Below are positions 21,801 through 32,344 of a stretch of DNA of 64,000 bases, piece by piece. The DNA comes from Simmondsia chinensis. Taxonomy: Eukaryota > Streptophyta > Magnoliopsida > Caryophyllales > Simmondsiaceae. Below the pieces are notes generated by a model that saw only the letters and a program-made list of their open reading frames with translations, was not told the DNA's origin and did no database searches. How positions within the stretch are numbered: position 1 is the stretch's first letter; each line of letters opens with the position of its first letter. A program made the translations under genes and the position numbers. The DNA is taken from the NCBI GenBank assembly GCA_018398585.1, contig JAGTTD010000010.1, positions 2,249,501 through 2,313,500 on the forward strand. The letters run 5' to 3'.

Positions 21801-22947
21801 AGCCGGTTCCGGAAATAATGCTGAAAAATAAAAAAATAAAAAAAATAACGCTGAAAATTAAATTATTCCAAATCTACTCTTGAACCGCGTTTATAAAACG
21901 CGGCTATACTGAACCGCGTCAAGATGATGCATTTAAAATACATAAAAATCGCGTCTATGAAACACGTTTTCTATTCATATAAACCGCATTCCCAAAACGC
22001 GGTTCATAGAGGAATAAACCGCGTTATAGGAACGCAGTTTTATCCATAAACCGCGTTATAGGAACGCGGTTTATGTAATAACCGTGTTTACTAAACGCGG
22101 TTTATCCGCAGTACACACAAACACCGTTTTCATCGCTTATAGTCGCCATTATGCCGCAATTCGTGATGATCGTCACATTGATCTCATGTTCCTCTCAATG
22201 AAGCTCCAACATTATAAGTGGAAGAAATCAGGAAAAGTTATCAATAAAAGGCTATTAATTCAGTAGTGATCAAATAGCTACGAATATGATACTTAAAGAT
22301 CTCCGGCGTATAAAGCAGAAGAAGGGCGACAGCGGACGACATGACCGGCGGTGAGTAAGGGTGTAAACGAACTAAGCGTTCAATGAACTACTCGCGTTCA
22401 AAATCGATTAGAGCTCATTCGTGTTTATTAGGAGAGCTCGATAGCTTAACGAGCCGAGGAGAGCTCGATAGCTTAACGAGCCGAGTTCAAACAGGGGGTG
22501 CTCGGCTTGCTAATGTTCACGAACAGTTTGATAAGGGCTCGATAAGAGCTCGCTAAGGGGCTCGATACGAGCTTGTTAAGGGCTCGGCTCGACTCATTGC
22601 GGTTTACCATATTAAACCGCGTTCATATGACGCGATTTTTATTATGGTAAACCGTGTTATCAAGACGCGGGTTTAATTATGGTAAACCGCGTTATATGTC
22701 GCGGTTTTTATTATACTAAACCGAGTTCATATGACATGGTTTTTCTTATGGTAAACCATGTTATTAAGACGCGATTTTTATTATAGTAAACCGAAACGCG
22801 GTTTTTATTCTTTTGAAACGCGTTTTATTAACGCGGTTTACTATAACCGCATTTTGTAAACGCGGCTCAACAATAGATTTGAAATTTTTTTTTTCAGCAT
22901 TATTTTTTTTATTTTTTTATTTTTCAGCATTATTTCCGGAACCGACT
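21801..22947. mobile_element. Mutator-like MITE 1 with hairpin arrays
   Basis: Left end AGCCGGTTCCGGAAATAATG and right end CATTATTTCCGGAACCGACT are inverted; similarity of the arms continues for about 100 bp. TGTAGAACGAG flanks both sides (21790-21800, 22948-22958), an 11-bp target duplication suggesting a Mutator-like element. Inside each arm are repeated short palindromes of the form AAACCGCGTT...AACGCGGTTT, at least six on the left and about eight on the right. A central non-palindromic segment (about 22100-22350) is not recognised, and a decayed hAT-like piece is nested at 22355-22600. No full transposase is encoded. Confidence 0.8.
22355..22600. mobile_element. hAT-like MITE relic nested in MULE-MITE 1
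   Basis: It starts TAAGGGTGTAAACGAAC, close to the common hAT MITE end TAGGGGTGTAAACGAG, and is rich in GAGCTCGATA and GGCTCGGCTCG. The opposite terminus is missing. A 27-bp unit (AGGAGAGCTCGATAGCTTAA and so on) is tandemly repeated at 22430-22483. Similar relics lie at about 31640-32180 and 51640-52010. Confidence 0.5.
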
Positions 22948-23149
22948 TGTAGAACGAGCAGTCAAATAGTTTATGGAGCAGTTGGACTACAAGAAACCCA
23001 AAAAGGTGGGGTTAAAAGCACTAATTTGCTCAAACAACTTCAAACAATCATAACTTTATTGATCCATAAAAAGCTATGCGCCTTGTAACCTGCCAAATCA
23101 AAACTATCGAACTGAACTATGCAACTCCAGCCTCCTTGCTCCTAGCCCG

Positions 23150-23178
23150 CCCCCCCCCCCCCCCCCCCCCAAAAAAAA
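23150..23178. repeat. C21-A8 homopolymer tract
   Basis: A run of C at 23150-23170 is followed by A at 23171-23178. Its length is likely unreliable. Confidence 0.8.
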
Positions 23179-23265
23179 CAATTTTCCTCAAAGTCAGTCT
23201 CTACACGTGCTTTTTGGGCAACTTTTATATTTTTCGGATAGTTTAGTGGCATTTTCGTAACAGGG

Positions 23266-23877
23266 ATGCCCCTACTCAAGATGCGCAGTAGCGGTCCTCT
23301 ATATGGATTTTCTCCGCATTTCACAGGACTTGTTGCCCAAACCGCACCCCCAGATCTGTGGCATCAGCGCCTAGGACATTTAGGTCCCTCAGTTTTTTAT
23401 GTTTTACGTTCACATTGTTTACTATGTTCTAGTTCTATTTCACATTGTCAGGCTTGTTGTCTAGGTAAGTCTCGTCGTCTACCGTTTACTCGTGTTTCAC
23501 ATACAACGACTGCTCCTTTATAGTTAATTCATTCTGATGTTTGGCAATCTCCTGTTCAATCAATTTCGGCTTTACGTTATTATGTGATTTTTATTGATGA
23601 CTATTCTCGCTTCTCTATTGTAGTAAGGCAGATCCTTCACCCACGCCTCTAGCCGGTCCCATCCCTACCTCTCAGCCTCTCCCCTGTTCTGTCTCAAGTG
23701 TTGCCATGCCTACGGTCCCGGAGGATTCCTCTCTTGTCCAACGTGGCCACCCCATGCGTACGCGTCTTAAGGACGGAATTCGTAAGTCTAAGCACATCCT
23801 ATCCCTCAGCTCCGTTGTTATGATTCAGGAACCCACTTCTTTTTCTCAGGCTGTGAAAAACCCTCAGTGGCAGGAAG
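23266..23877 (+). pseudogene. Copia relic 2 pre-integrase, integrase remnant and linker
   Basis: The segment reads MPLLKMRSSGPLYGFSPHF, LWHQRLGHLGPS, a TAG at 23521, then [11 protein letters not shown] and YYVIFIDDYSRFS. The rest of the integrase core is gone. At the break lies an 18-bp stretch (23621-23638) identical to 24901-24918 of the reverse transcriptase. A Pro/Ser-rich linker, [17 protein letters not shown] and KNPQWQE follow, up to the MITE. Confidence 0.85.
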
Positions 23878-24423
23878 TAGGGATGGCAATGGGGCAGGTA
23901 AAACCCGCTACCTGCGGGTAGGGGCGGGTACGGGTATAAGTGGGGCGGGTAGTGGGTACGGGTACGGGTATAGTTTTGTACCCGCCCCGCCCTGCCCCAT
24001 ACCCGCCCCGCTCCACTTCATACCCGCCATACCCGCTTTATTTTGTACATAATTAACATTCAAACTAAAAAAATACGTGTTTAAATTCAATAACCAAAAT
24101 TGTTTATCAATGTTATAAAAAAATATAATTAATTTTTGAAATTAGTATTAAATAACTAATATGATGCGGTATAGATAATCGTTTTCTACACACATTAGAG
24201 AGGGTACGGGGAGGGTAATGTATACCCGTTGGATACCCGCCGGTAATGGGGCGGGTATGGGTATGAGTTTGTACCTGCCGGGGTGGATACGGGTATCCAC
24301 TTCATACCGTGGCGGGTAATGGGGCGGGTACGGGTATAGGTTTTGGGTGGCGGGTACGGGTATGGAGGAGACACCCCCCGTACCCGCCCCGCCCCGCCCC
24401 GCCCCGCTTCATTGCCATCCCTA
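23878..24423. mobile_element. G-rich hAT MITE inserted in copia relic 2
   Basis: The ends TAGGGATGGCAATG and CATTGCCATCCCTA are exact inverted repeats. A perfect 8-bp target duplication, GCAGGAAG, flanks them (23870-23877, 24424-24431), diagnostic of hAT. Both subterminal regions are arrays of GGGCGGGTACGGGTA-like units, so the arms are extremely G-rich on one strand and C-rich on the other, while the centre (24040-24180) is AT-rich. No transposase. Confidence 0.93.
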
Positions 24424-24431
24424 GCAGGAAG

Positions 24432-25919
24432 CCATAGCTGAAGAATTTAATGCTCTTATTCAAAATCACACTTGGGATCTCGTACCTCCCTCTCCTTCTC
24501 AAAATGTTGTTGGGAGCACTTGAAAATATAGGGTAAAGGATAAACCTGATGGTTCAGTCAATCGCTTCAAGGCTCGCCTTGTTGCCCAGGGCTTTCATCA
24601 GCGTGAAGGTATTGATTTCACCGAAACGTTTAGCCCTGTTGTAAAAACTACGACTATCAGTTTCATATGGGCCTTGACTGTTACAAAATCCTGGCCCATT
24701 CGCCAACTTGATGTGAAAAACGCATTTTTACATGGTTTTTTGAATGAGGAAGTGTACATGCGTCAACCACCTGGGTTCATCCACCCTACGTTCCCTACGC
24801 ATGTATGCTGACTACGCAAAGCCCTGTACGGCTTAAAACAGGCTCCCCGGGCCTGCTTTCACAGATTTAGCACGTTCCTCTTCAGTCTTGGGTTCTACTA
24901 TAGTAAGGCAGATCCTTCCCTATTTATTCATCGCTCCCCGACCGGCATTGTGTGCCTTTTGCTCTATGTTGATGATATCATCCTCACAGGCTTTAACCCT
25001 GCGCTTCTTAGTCAACTAACCGCCTCCCTATCCACTCAGTTTGCTATGAAAGACCTCGGTCCGCTCCACTATTTCCTCGGTATTGAGGCCAAACGATCCC
25101 GCAATGGCCTTTTCCTCTCTCAGCACAAATATGCCCTGGACCTTCTTCACAAGCATGACATGCTTGAGGCCAAACCTGTACAAACACCGATACCAGCCCG
25201 AGCACAACCTTCTTTGACCGATGGGGACCTCCTAGCCAATCCCACCGAGTTCCGTAGTGCAGTGGGTGCACTCCAGTACTTAACCGTGACCCGTCCCAAC
25301 ATATGCTTTGCGGTTAACCGTGTGTCCCAGTTCGCGCATGCTCCCATGACGTCTCATTGGCAAATGGTGAAGCGTACCCTGCGATACCTCAAGCTCACTC
25401 CTGATCACGGTCTCACCATTACTCCTGGGTCTTACACATCAGTCACCGCTTATGTTGATGCTGATTGAAGTGGTTGTCCTGATACACGACGCTCTAATAC
25501 AGGTTTCGCTCTTTTCATTGGTCCTAATCTCATCTCCTGGCGCACTAAAAAGCAGCCCACAGTTGCGAAGTCTTACCACTGAGTCTGAGTATCATGCCGT
25601 TGCCAAAGTCGTAGCAGAGTGTGACTGGATCCGATACTTGATGCGTGACTTGGGCCTACGGCACACTGGTCTGATTCTTATTTACTGTGATAATGTATCT
25701 GCTACTTACCTTGCTGCAAAGCCTATCTCTAATGATCGTAGCAAACACATTGATGTCGACTTTTACTATGTTCGTGAAAAGGTTATCAAGGGTGACATCT
25801 AGGTTCGATTTACTCCTACTACCAAGCAGGTTGCTGATATTTTTACAAAAGGATTGGCTACTGCTTGCTTCCGCTACCACAAAGCCAATCTGCACGTTGG
25901 TCCCCCGAGTACAGATTGA
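24432..25919 (+). pseudogene. Copia relic 2 reverse transcriptase-RNase H
   Basis: Continues after the MITE with [81 protein letters not shown] and IYCDNVSATYLAAKP, ending near 25919. Nonsense codons are TGA 24521 and TGA 25466 (each in place of Trp), TGA 24809 (Arg CGA expected) and TAG 25800 (Gln CAG expected). A one-base insertion lies near 25571-25575. Confidence 0.9.
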
Positions 25920-25926
25920 GGGGGCG

Positions 25927-26057
25927 TATTAGAGTAATAGAGTTATTTATATTATTATTAGCCCACGGGCTTTCTTGTAATTGTACTTTCCTTAGTTTTT
26001 TTATATATATGATACCTCAGCACCCTATTGAACATGTTACCATAACTCAACTCTGAC
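25927..26057 (+). repeat. 3' LTR of copia relic 2 (right border approximate)
   Basis: It begins TATTAGAGTAATAGAG immediately after the polypurine tract, sharing the TATTAGAG start with copia element 1, then diverges. The end near CTCTGACAG is a guess. Confidence 0.6.
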
Positions 26058-26152
26058 AGACGTAATATTTAACTGAGAAGTTGAAATATTAATGTATAGA
26101 AGACCGGTGAAACTGCAAAGTATTAAATGAAAAAAAAAAGAAAGAATTAGAA

Positions 26153-26631
26153 GACTGTTTTTGCAATATAGTACAATTTGAAAAAAAATTTAGAAAAGTG
26201 GTGTGGTTGAAAAATATTTAGCAAAATGAGACGATTTACTGTAGATGGCTAGTTGCACACCAAACCAAAAGTCGTGCAAAGGAGAAAAATGAGAGCCCAG
26301 TGTTGCACGACGTGCCGCTCGGCATGCAACCGGAGATGCGGCCCCCAGGTCGTTGCACGACATGCTAGAGGGCGTGCAACGACCCCCCTCCATTATTTTA
26401 TGTGCAGCTCTCTTGTTGGTCGTTGCACGACCTGCAGGATGGCATGTAACGACCAACACCTCCATTATTCTTCACGTGCAGCAGCAGAGGAACCAGACCT
26501 CCTTTGCACGACTTTTGGTTTGGCGTGCAACCAGCCATCTATAGTAAATCGTCCTATTTTGCTAAATATTTTTCAAACCATACCACTTTTTTAAATTTTT
26601 TTTAAATTGTACTATATTGCAAAAAAAAGTC
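26153..26631. mobile_element. Mutator-like MITE 3 with a different hairpin array
   Basis: Inverted arms of about 130 bp run from GACTGTTTTTGCAATATAG to CTATATTGCAAAAAAAAGTC. Flanks GAATTAGAA (26144-26152) and AAATTAGAA (26632-26640) form a 9-bp target duplication with one mismatch, typical of Mutator-like elements. Between the arms are three to four hairpins built on GTCGTTGCACGACNTGC...GCATGCAACGAC. It is unrelated in sequence to MULE-MITE 1 and 2 but has the same design. An arm-like fragment also occurs near 10675-10740. Confidence 0.8.
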
Positions 26632-26744
26632 AAATTAGAACCAGAGAAACCTTATCTTATTTAATTTTTGTTGTTGAGTGTCACGTTTCATCTGTACCCT
26701 TTGTACTCTTCTACTTTTACACCTGTTGCTTTAGTTATTGTGAA

Positions 26745-27285
26745 AAGTTTCAATTATTTATATTTTAGTATCTTGATATTTTTTTAAAATAATAAAAGGA
26801 GGTAATCTTTTTGAATTAATAAAAAAGTTTCTAATTTTTTGTTTACTAATAAAAAAACCCATCTCCAACGTTATAACGTCATTTTTCATCTGCAGAATTG
26901 ACGTGGTAACTAATTTTTTATTAATACTACAGTAAAATGACAAAAGAAACCTTCAATACTCTTATTCTTAAATTATTAGCATAAAATTTGAGATGTTGTA
27001 CTGTATAAAAATTATCTTTTTTGCTTAATTTTTTTTAAAAATATAGTTATTAAAGTGTATTTTTGTCATTTCACTTTAGCATTAATTAAAAAATCAGTTG
27101 CTACTTCAGCTTTGTCAACAGAAAATGACGTTATCACACAGAAAAGTGAACTTTTTATTAATAAAACAAAAACTTAGGGGTCTTTTTATTAGTATAACAA
27201 AAACTTAAGGGCCTTTTTATTAATTCAAAAAGTTCAAGGCCATTTTTATTATTAAGAAAAACGTCGGGGTACTATGGCAAATTAA
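26745..27285. mobile_element. Foldback MITE, family A
   Basis: The left arm (TTTTAGTATCTTGATATTTT, AATTAATAAAAAAGTTTCTA, ACGTCATTTTTCATCTG) is inverted in the right arm (CAGAAAATGACGTTATCACA, TTTTTATTAATTCAAAAAGT, AAAACGTCGGGGTACTATGG). A second copy lies at 28440-28965 and a half copy at 13555-13985. Target duplications were not resolved. Confidence 0.65.
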
Positions 27286-28439
27286 TGTTAGATCTCCGAA
27301 CCTTTTTATTAAAAAGAAGTAATCTCCGAACTTTCAGTTTAACGCAATACGTTCGTTGAACATTGTAATTAAACACCATCCACTCTCTATACTTTTAGAC
27401 ATAACTCAACTGATCTTGAGTGTTTAATGAGCCCAATTTCCAATGGAGAAAGGGCTCGAGAGTTTGGTAAATGACCCGACTTAAAGTTTGACAAACCGAA
27501 TTATGTGATGGAAAAACTGTTAGAAGATATGCAGTTTGGGGGAAAACCATAGAACAAGTGGAAGAACTATTAGAGCACTGAGTTAGCTTTAAGATAGGTT
27601 TGGACCCAAATTGGGAATAGTCGTATCCATATTTTCTAGGAATGTGTCAACTGATTTTTTTTGGTTTACCTTACGGAGATGTCAACATTAGTCATAGGGG
27701 AAATTGGGATGATGCAACATGAAGATGGACGTAATAGGTTTATCCTAACTCTTGCTTATTAAGTGTTTTGGTGTTGGAAGTTGGAGTACAGGTATGACCG
27801 GTGTCGCAAATGGGCTAGTTATCTCATCTAGCGGTATCGATTTTTTATGGGGTGTTTTTCGTGATTTGGCACACTTTTATTTTACTTTACTTTGTTCATC
27901 TTTTGTGCTACATGCTTTGCATGTTAGCTCAGGCCTCGCCTTCGCGTGTACGCGTGATTTGTATTGTGAGTTCTCTTACTAATTATCAAAAAAAATTATG
28001 CATAAATCACTGGTCTCACAATTAATAAATGGGTAAGACACGGGTTATCATCATTTTTTCTTTAGATGCTAGTTTGTCAACTTATAAAATGTCAAAATTT
28101 TACCTTACAGTTGATATTAACAACAAATACATGACGCATTTATAATTATTAAAACAAATTATTAAACCATGACCAAAAGCAGTTCAAATTATATATATAT
28201 ATATATATATAAAATAGCAGCATTATACGATTTAAATAACCTGATATAACTGTATAATTGTAAATGAATTTCATTTAAACCGTGTTGTAAAAGATTTGAC
28301 TAAACTCAACTTAAATTCAACCAAATTACCAAATAAGGTAAACATGTGAATCCAAATTCGAACCAACTTCGAAAAATCTGACCCATTATGTCATGTTTAT
28401 GTGATGTTATTGTGTCGTATCAGATTTTTCCAACCCTAA
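27286..28439. other. Gene-free stretch with a possible LINE tail
   Basis: No gene is supported. 27750-27990 ends in a stop followed by TAATTATCAAAAAAAATT, like the 3' tail of a plant LINE, but no ORF2 motif is readable. A (TA)n block lies near 28190-28210. Confidence 0.4.
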
Positions 28440-28965
28440 GGTCTGGTACATTTAACTTTTTAGTCTATCAACTTTGTTAAATAATAAGTTTTATTGTATT
28501 ACTGAAAATTTTCCTAAATTTTTATTATATTAATAAAATGTCTACTCTCTAGCATGATAACATTAATTTTTGTCAACAAAATATAAGTAACAACTGTTTT
28601 TTATTAATGCTATAGTAAAATGACAAAAATACCATTCAATGACTATTTTTAAACAAATTAAGCGAAAACAAATAGTTTTTATCTATTACAATATCTTGAA
28701 TTTATTCTAATAATGTAAAAATAAGAGTATTGAACCCTTTTTTGTTATTTTAATATAGCATTAACAAATAAATAAATAAGCGGTTGCCACGTTAGCTCTG
28801 TCAATAGAAAATGACATCATTAAGCTAAAGAATGACTCTTTTATTAATACAATAAAAACTTAGGGGCTTTTTTTATTAATTTAAAAAGGTCAAAAACCTT
28901 TTTTATTATTTCCAAAAACGTTAAGGTACTAAAATGTAAATAACCCTAAACATCATGAACCAATG
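28440..28965. mobile_element. Foldback MITE, family A, copy 2
   Basis: The arms match those of 26745-27285: AGCATGATAACATTAATTTT with GTCAACAAAA on the left, and GTCAATAGAAAATGACATCA on the right. Its right end is included in the 250-bp tandem duplication. Confidence 0.6.
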
Positions 28966-29342
28966 CATTAAATAACTCACATTAAAGTGCAATGACAATT
29001 GTAAATTACATATTAGTACCCTTGAGGTTTAGTGTATTAATTTTTTTAGTCCATAAACTTTGTAAAAATAATTTTTTAATCCTAAAAATTGTATTAATAC
29101 AACAAAAACTTAGGGGCCTTTTTTATTAATTTAAAAAGGTCAAAAACCTTTTTTATTATTTCCAAAAACGTTAAGGTACTAAAATGTAAATAACCCTAAA
29201 TATCATGAACCAATGCATTAAATAACTCACATTAAAGTGCAATGACAACTGTAAATTACATATTAGTACCCTTGAGGTTTAGTGTATTAATTTTTTTAGT
29301 CCATAAACTTTGTGAAAATAATTTTTTAATCCTAAAAATTGC
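28843..29342. repeat. Tandem duplication, 250-bp unit, two copies
   Basis: 28843-29092 and 29093-29342 align with an exact 250-bp offset and only a few differences (for example CTAAACATC versus CTAAATATC). The unit joins the right end of foldback family A to the left arm of foldback family B. Confidence 0.88.
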
Positions 29343-29535
29343 ATGCATTTAATAAAATAGTCCGAGTAGCGGTGTGAAAATGTACAAAATAGGCCCCAAT
29401 TTCATTCTTTTACAACATTGTTGAGACTATTTTATTAAATTTATGTAACTTTTTGTATCAAAAAATTATTTTACAAAGTTTGTGTATTAAAAAAATTAAT
29501 ACACTAAACCTCCGAGTACTAATATGTGACTTTTT
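29255..29535. mobile_element. Foldback MITE, family B
   Basis: The left arm CACATATTAGTACCCTTGAGG-like sequence with GTTTAGTGTATTAATTTTTT is inverted on the right as AATTAATACACTAAACCTCC and GAGTACTAATATGTGAC. Partial copies are at 29000-29095, 36355-36475 and 7290-7600. Confidence 0.65.
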
Positions 29536-29539
29536 GGAC

Positions 29540-29830
29540 TACTTTGAAATTCCTTTCAGTTTAGATTTTCATGACGTTTTTGACTGGTTTGGCGCTCGGG
29601 TGAAGAATAGAAGATGGATTAGTAAGATCTAAAGGATTGTGTTAGCATGTACCATTGATGCTATTTGGAGTGAGAGGAACCGTATTGTTTTGTGACAGAA
29701 ATACTAGTGAGCAAGTCTTGATTAGTCGTATATTTGTTTTCCTTCATAAAACTCGCTAGACTATGTCGGTACTGGTTATGATTGTAATCTTTGGTTGAAA
29801 ATCCCTGTATTTGTACGCCTTTTTATTGAA
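29540..29830 (+). pseudogene. Possible LINE ORF2 C-terminal (zf-RVT) remnant
   Basis: The plus strand reads DWFGARVKNRRW then, past a stop, IVLACTIDAIWSERNRIVL, resembling the zf-RVT end of plant non-LTR reverse transcriptase proteins. Stop codons are frequent and only about 60 residues can be matched. Confidence 0.4.
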
Positions 29831-30370
29831 TGAAAGTTCTTCACTTACCCACTGTTTTAAAAGGAGGTCAGGGTACTACGAGTTAATTCTCAACCGTTTT
29901 TTGCAAACTTTTTTACTGGTAATGGAAAGTACAAGCTTAACCCCCCCACCCATTACACTCTTTTACCCCTACTTATCTTTGACCCCCAATTTGAGAGTAA
30001 AGAGGCGTAAGGTAAAATTTTATAAGATTTTGGATAATTTTACCCTTATTTTAATTATAATTCTCTTTATCCTTACCCACTTACCCAATTATCAAATAAG
30101 GATAACTCAGTTACCTCTCTCTACCCTTACCTCTTTTAATTTAATATATCTAAATAAAGGTAATATATTACTTTATTCTCTAAATAAAGGTAAGATATTA
30201 CCTTATTCTTCCCCTCTTTACCTCTTTTTACCCTCTTTTATCCCGTTGCCAAATAAGGTATTACTGTTTGGCAAAAAATATATATAATTTATCCATAAAT
30301 TTATCATATAAATTAAATTTATATAAAAATAAATTTGTCCTATTAGAAGAAATAAATTGGCTCATTATTT

Positions 30371-31223
30371 GAGTCGGTTCCCAAAATAATGCTAAAAATA
30401 AAAAAAATAAAAAAAATAATGCCAAAAAATAAATAATTACTAATCTACTATTGAACCGCGTTTAGAAAAAGCGGTTCACTCTAAAAATAACCGAATTAAG
30501 AGAAAAATATTTTTCCCAGTTATAAAATGCGTCTTAAAGACGCGTTTTATGTGAACATAAATCGCGTTCGCGGTTCATTTGAAGTTAAAACGCGTCTTTA
30601 AGACGCGGTTCATATATGACTAAAACGCGTCTTAAAGACGCGGTTGATATAATTGTAAAGGACCAAGTCTTGAAGTCAAGGACGCCCACGCTCGAAACGA
30701 ATTCAAAATGAAATGGATGAGAATGACTATACACGTGGGTTCTGTAAGAAAAATTGTCATAATGTATCGACATGCAAGATAAAAAAGGAGCACGAGGCTC
30801 GCTTCGCAGCTAGTAGCAGTGAAATATATGACGGTAATATTTATTTATGTTTCATTTTTTTGAACATTTATTTATGTTTTATTTATATTATTTTTTATAT
30901 AGTAGTTCGTTATTTATTTATATCTATTAGTTTGTTATTTATATTATTTTATTCATAAAGCATTATAACCGCGTTTACTAAACGCAGTTGATATGATAGT
31001 AAACCGCTTTTTATAAGCGCGGTTTATGCTTTATATAATTTTTTGTTCTTGATGCGGTTATTTTTACATATAACCGCGTTTTTTGAACCCGGTTTAATAT
31101 AACCGCGTTTTTTGAACCCGGTTTAATATAACCGCGTTTATAAAAAGCGGTTCAACAGTAGATTGGTAAATATTTATTTTTTAGCATTATTTTTTTTTTT
31201 AAGCATTATTTTGGAAATCAACT
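30371..31223. mobile_element. Mutator-like MITE 2 with hairpin arrays
   Basis: It has the same family ends as MULE-MITE 1: GAGTCGGTTCCCAAAATAATGC at the left and GCATTATTTTGGAAATCAACT at the right. A 10-bp target duplication, CTCATTATTT, lies at 30361-30370 and 31224-31233. Both arms carry AACCGCGTTT...AAACGCGGTT palindromes. The centre keeps a short coding relic (30713-30958). Confidence 0.8.
30713..30840 (+). pseudogene. Zinc-knuckle relic inside MULE-MITE 2
   Basis: The frame includes GFCKKNCHNVSTCKIKKEHE. This resembles the CX2CX4HX4C knuckle at the C-terminus of many Mutator-type transposases, with the first cysteine replaced by arginine. It suggests the MITE derives from an autonomous MULE by internal deletion. 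Confidence 0.5.
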
Positions 31224-32344
31224 CTCATTATTTTCTAGAAGTGGGCCATTAATAATTGACGATATTAAATTAGGTCATTTTGAAAAAAAAAGTTCTAAAT
31301 TAATTGGTATCTGATTGCGACCCCAAACCAGAGTCCCCAAATACATACATATATATATATATATGTTGATAATTAGCGACAAAAGTTATAATATAAAGTA
31401 AGTGCATCCAAAAAAGCGAGGCTTAAATGTATATTCCTTTTTTGTATCATTTTTCCTCTCCTCTTAGTTATTCTTTTTGTTTCGTTTGGGTCTACGAGGT
31501 GAGTTATTGTATTTGTTTACTATGTTAATTTACTTCTTATATTTTGTGTTAAATTAGTTCCTATATAACTTATATTGTTTCAATTTTATTCTTAGAATAA
31601 AATTTAGGTTAAACAATGACATTGTTTTCTAGTAATTATTGGTGGACTTAAATTGGGTTCTTTATTGGGGTCTAAACGTGCCCAATTGAGCTTACTATTC
31701 CCCTATTTGAAATTGAGCTCTATAAGGGTTATCGAGCTCAATTTGGAGCCGAGTTCTTATCAATTTTTCAAAACGTTGTTCAAGCTCAGTTTGATAAACT
31801 TTTAGTTTGTTTCATACTCAGCTTGGCAACAACTCAATAGCCTAATTGAGCCTACTCGTGCTCCTTATCGATATGTATAGAGCTCATGATTGAATTGAGC
31901 TTGCTACCAAGCAAAGCTATTCGAGTTGCTATCTAGCCATTATCGAACTATAGTTGAGCTAATTTTGGCTATTAATGAGCTCTTAGTCAGCTTTTAATAA
32001 GCACATTTAAAGAGTTCTTATCAAACTATTCGCAAAAGTTGATGAATTGAGCACCCATTTGTTTAAACTCGACCTGATGAAGCTTATTAAACCTATTCGA
32101 ATTAAACTCGATAAGCCATCAAGCCTCCTTAATGAATATGAACGAGTCGTAAATTTTGAATACAAGCTGTTTATTGAACGTTCAGTTCATTCACTTAGAA
32201 TCTTTTGCATCTAATATGACTGACACATTAAAAATCATATTATCAACTTAATTTTTTTAATTTCAAATAAAACAATTAATTTGCTACAATATAAGTTATA
32301 TAGGTATTTTATTAACTCAAAAGAAAGGACTAAATTGATAAAAG
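31224..32344. other. Gene-free stretch with a hAT-like relic
   Basis: 31640-32180 is rich in GAGCTCAATT and GAGCTTATT-type repeats like the degraded hAT MITE at 22355-22600. No gene is supported. Confidence 0.4.

Larger units (their letters stand above)
23262..26057 (+). mobile_element. Ty1/copia relic 2 (5'-truncated), interrupted by a hAT MITE
   Basis: This element is related to copia element 1 but lacks gag, protease and the 5' LTR. It starts within the pre-integrase region, has lost most of the integrase, and retains reverse transcriptase, RNase H, a polypurine tract GATTGAGGGGGCG and a 3' LTR starting TATTAGAG at 25927. A hAT MITE (23878-24423) splits the reverse transcriptase. At least five in-frame stops are present. 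The right border (about 26057) is approximate because there is no second LTR to compare. Confidence 0.88.

Noticed and set aside
22084..22266. Frame in the centre of MULE-MITE 1
   Set aside because: Starts within a palindrome; could be captured sequence but no family is recognised, so not called as a gene.
21880..22890. Regularly spaced palindromic repeats that might suggest a CRISPR-like array
   Set aside because: Plant DNA context, variable spacing and repeat sequence, inverted arrangement in both arms, and a clear transposon target duplication.
26190..26594. Cys/His-rich frames in both strands
   Set aside because: Produced by the GTTGCACGAC palindromes of MULE-MITE 3.
29811..30287. 158-residue frame
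   Set aside because: Low-complexity Leu/Tyr/Thr text from TTACC repeats, no start context or homology.
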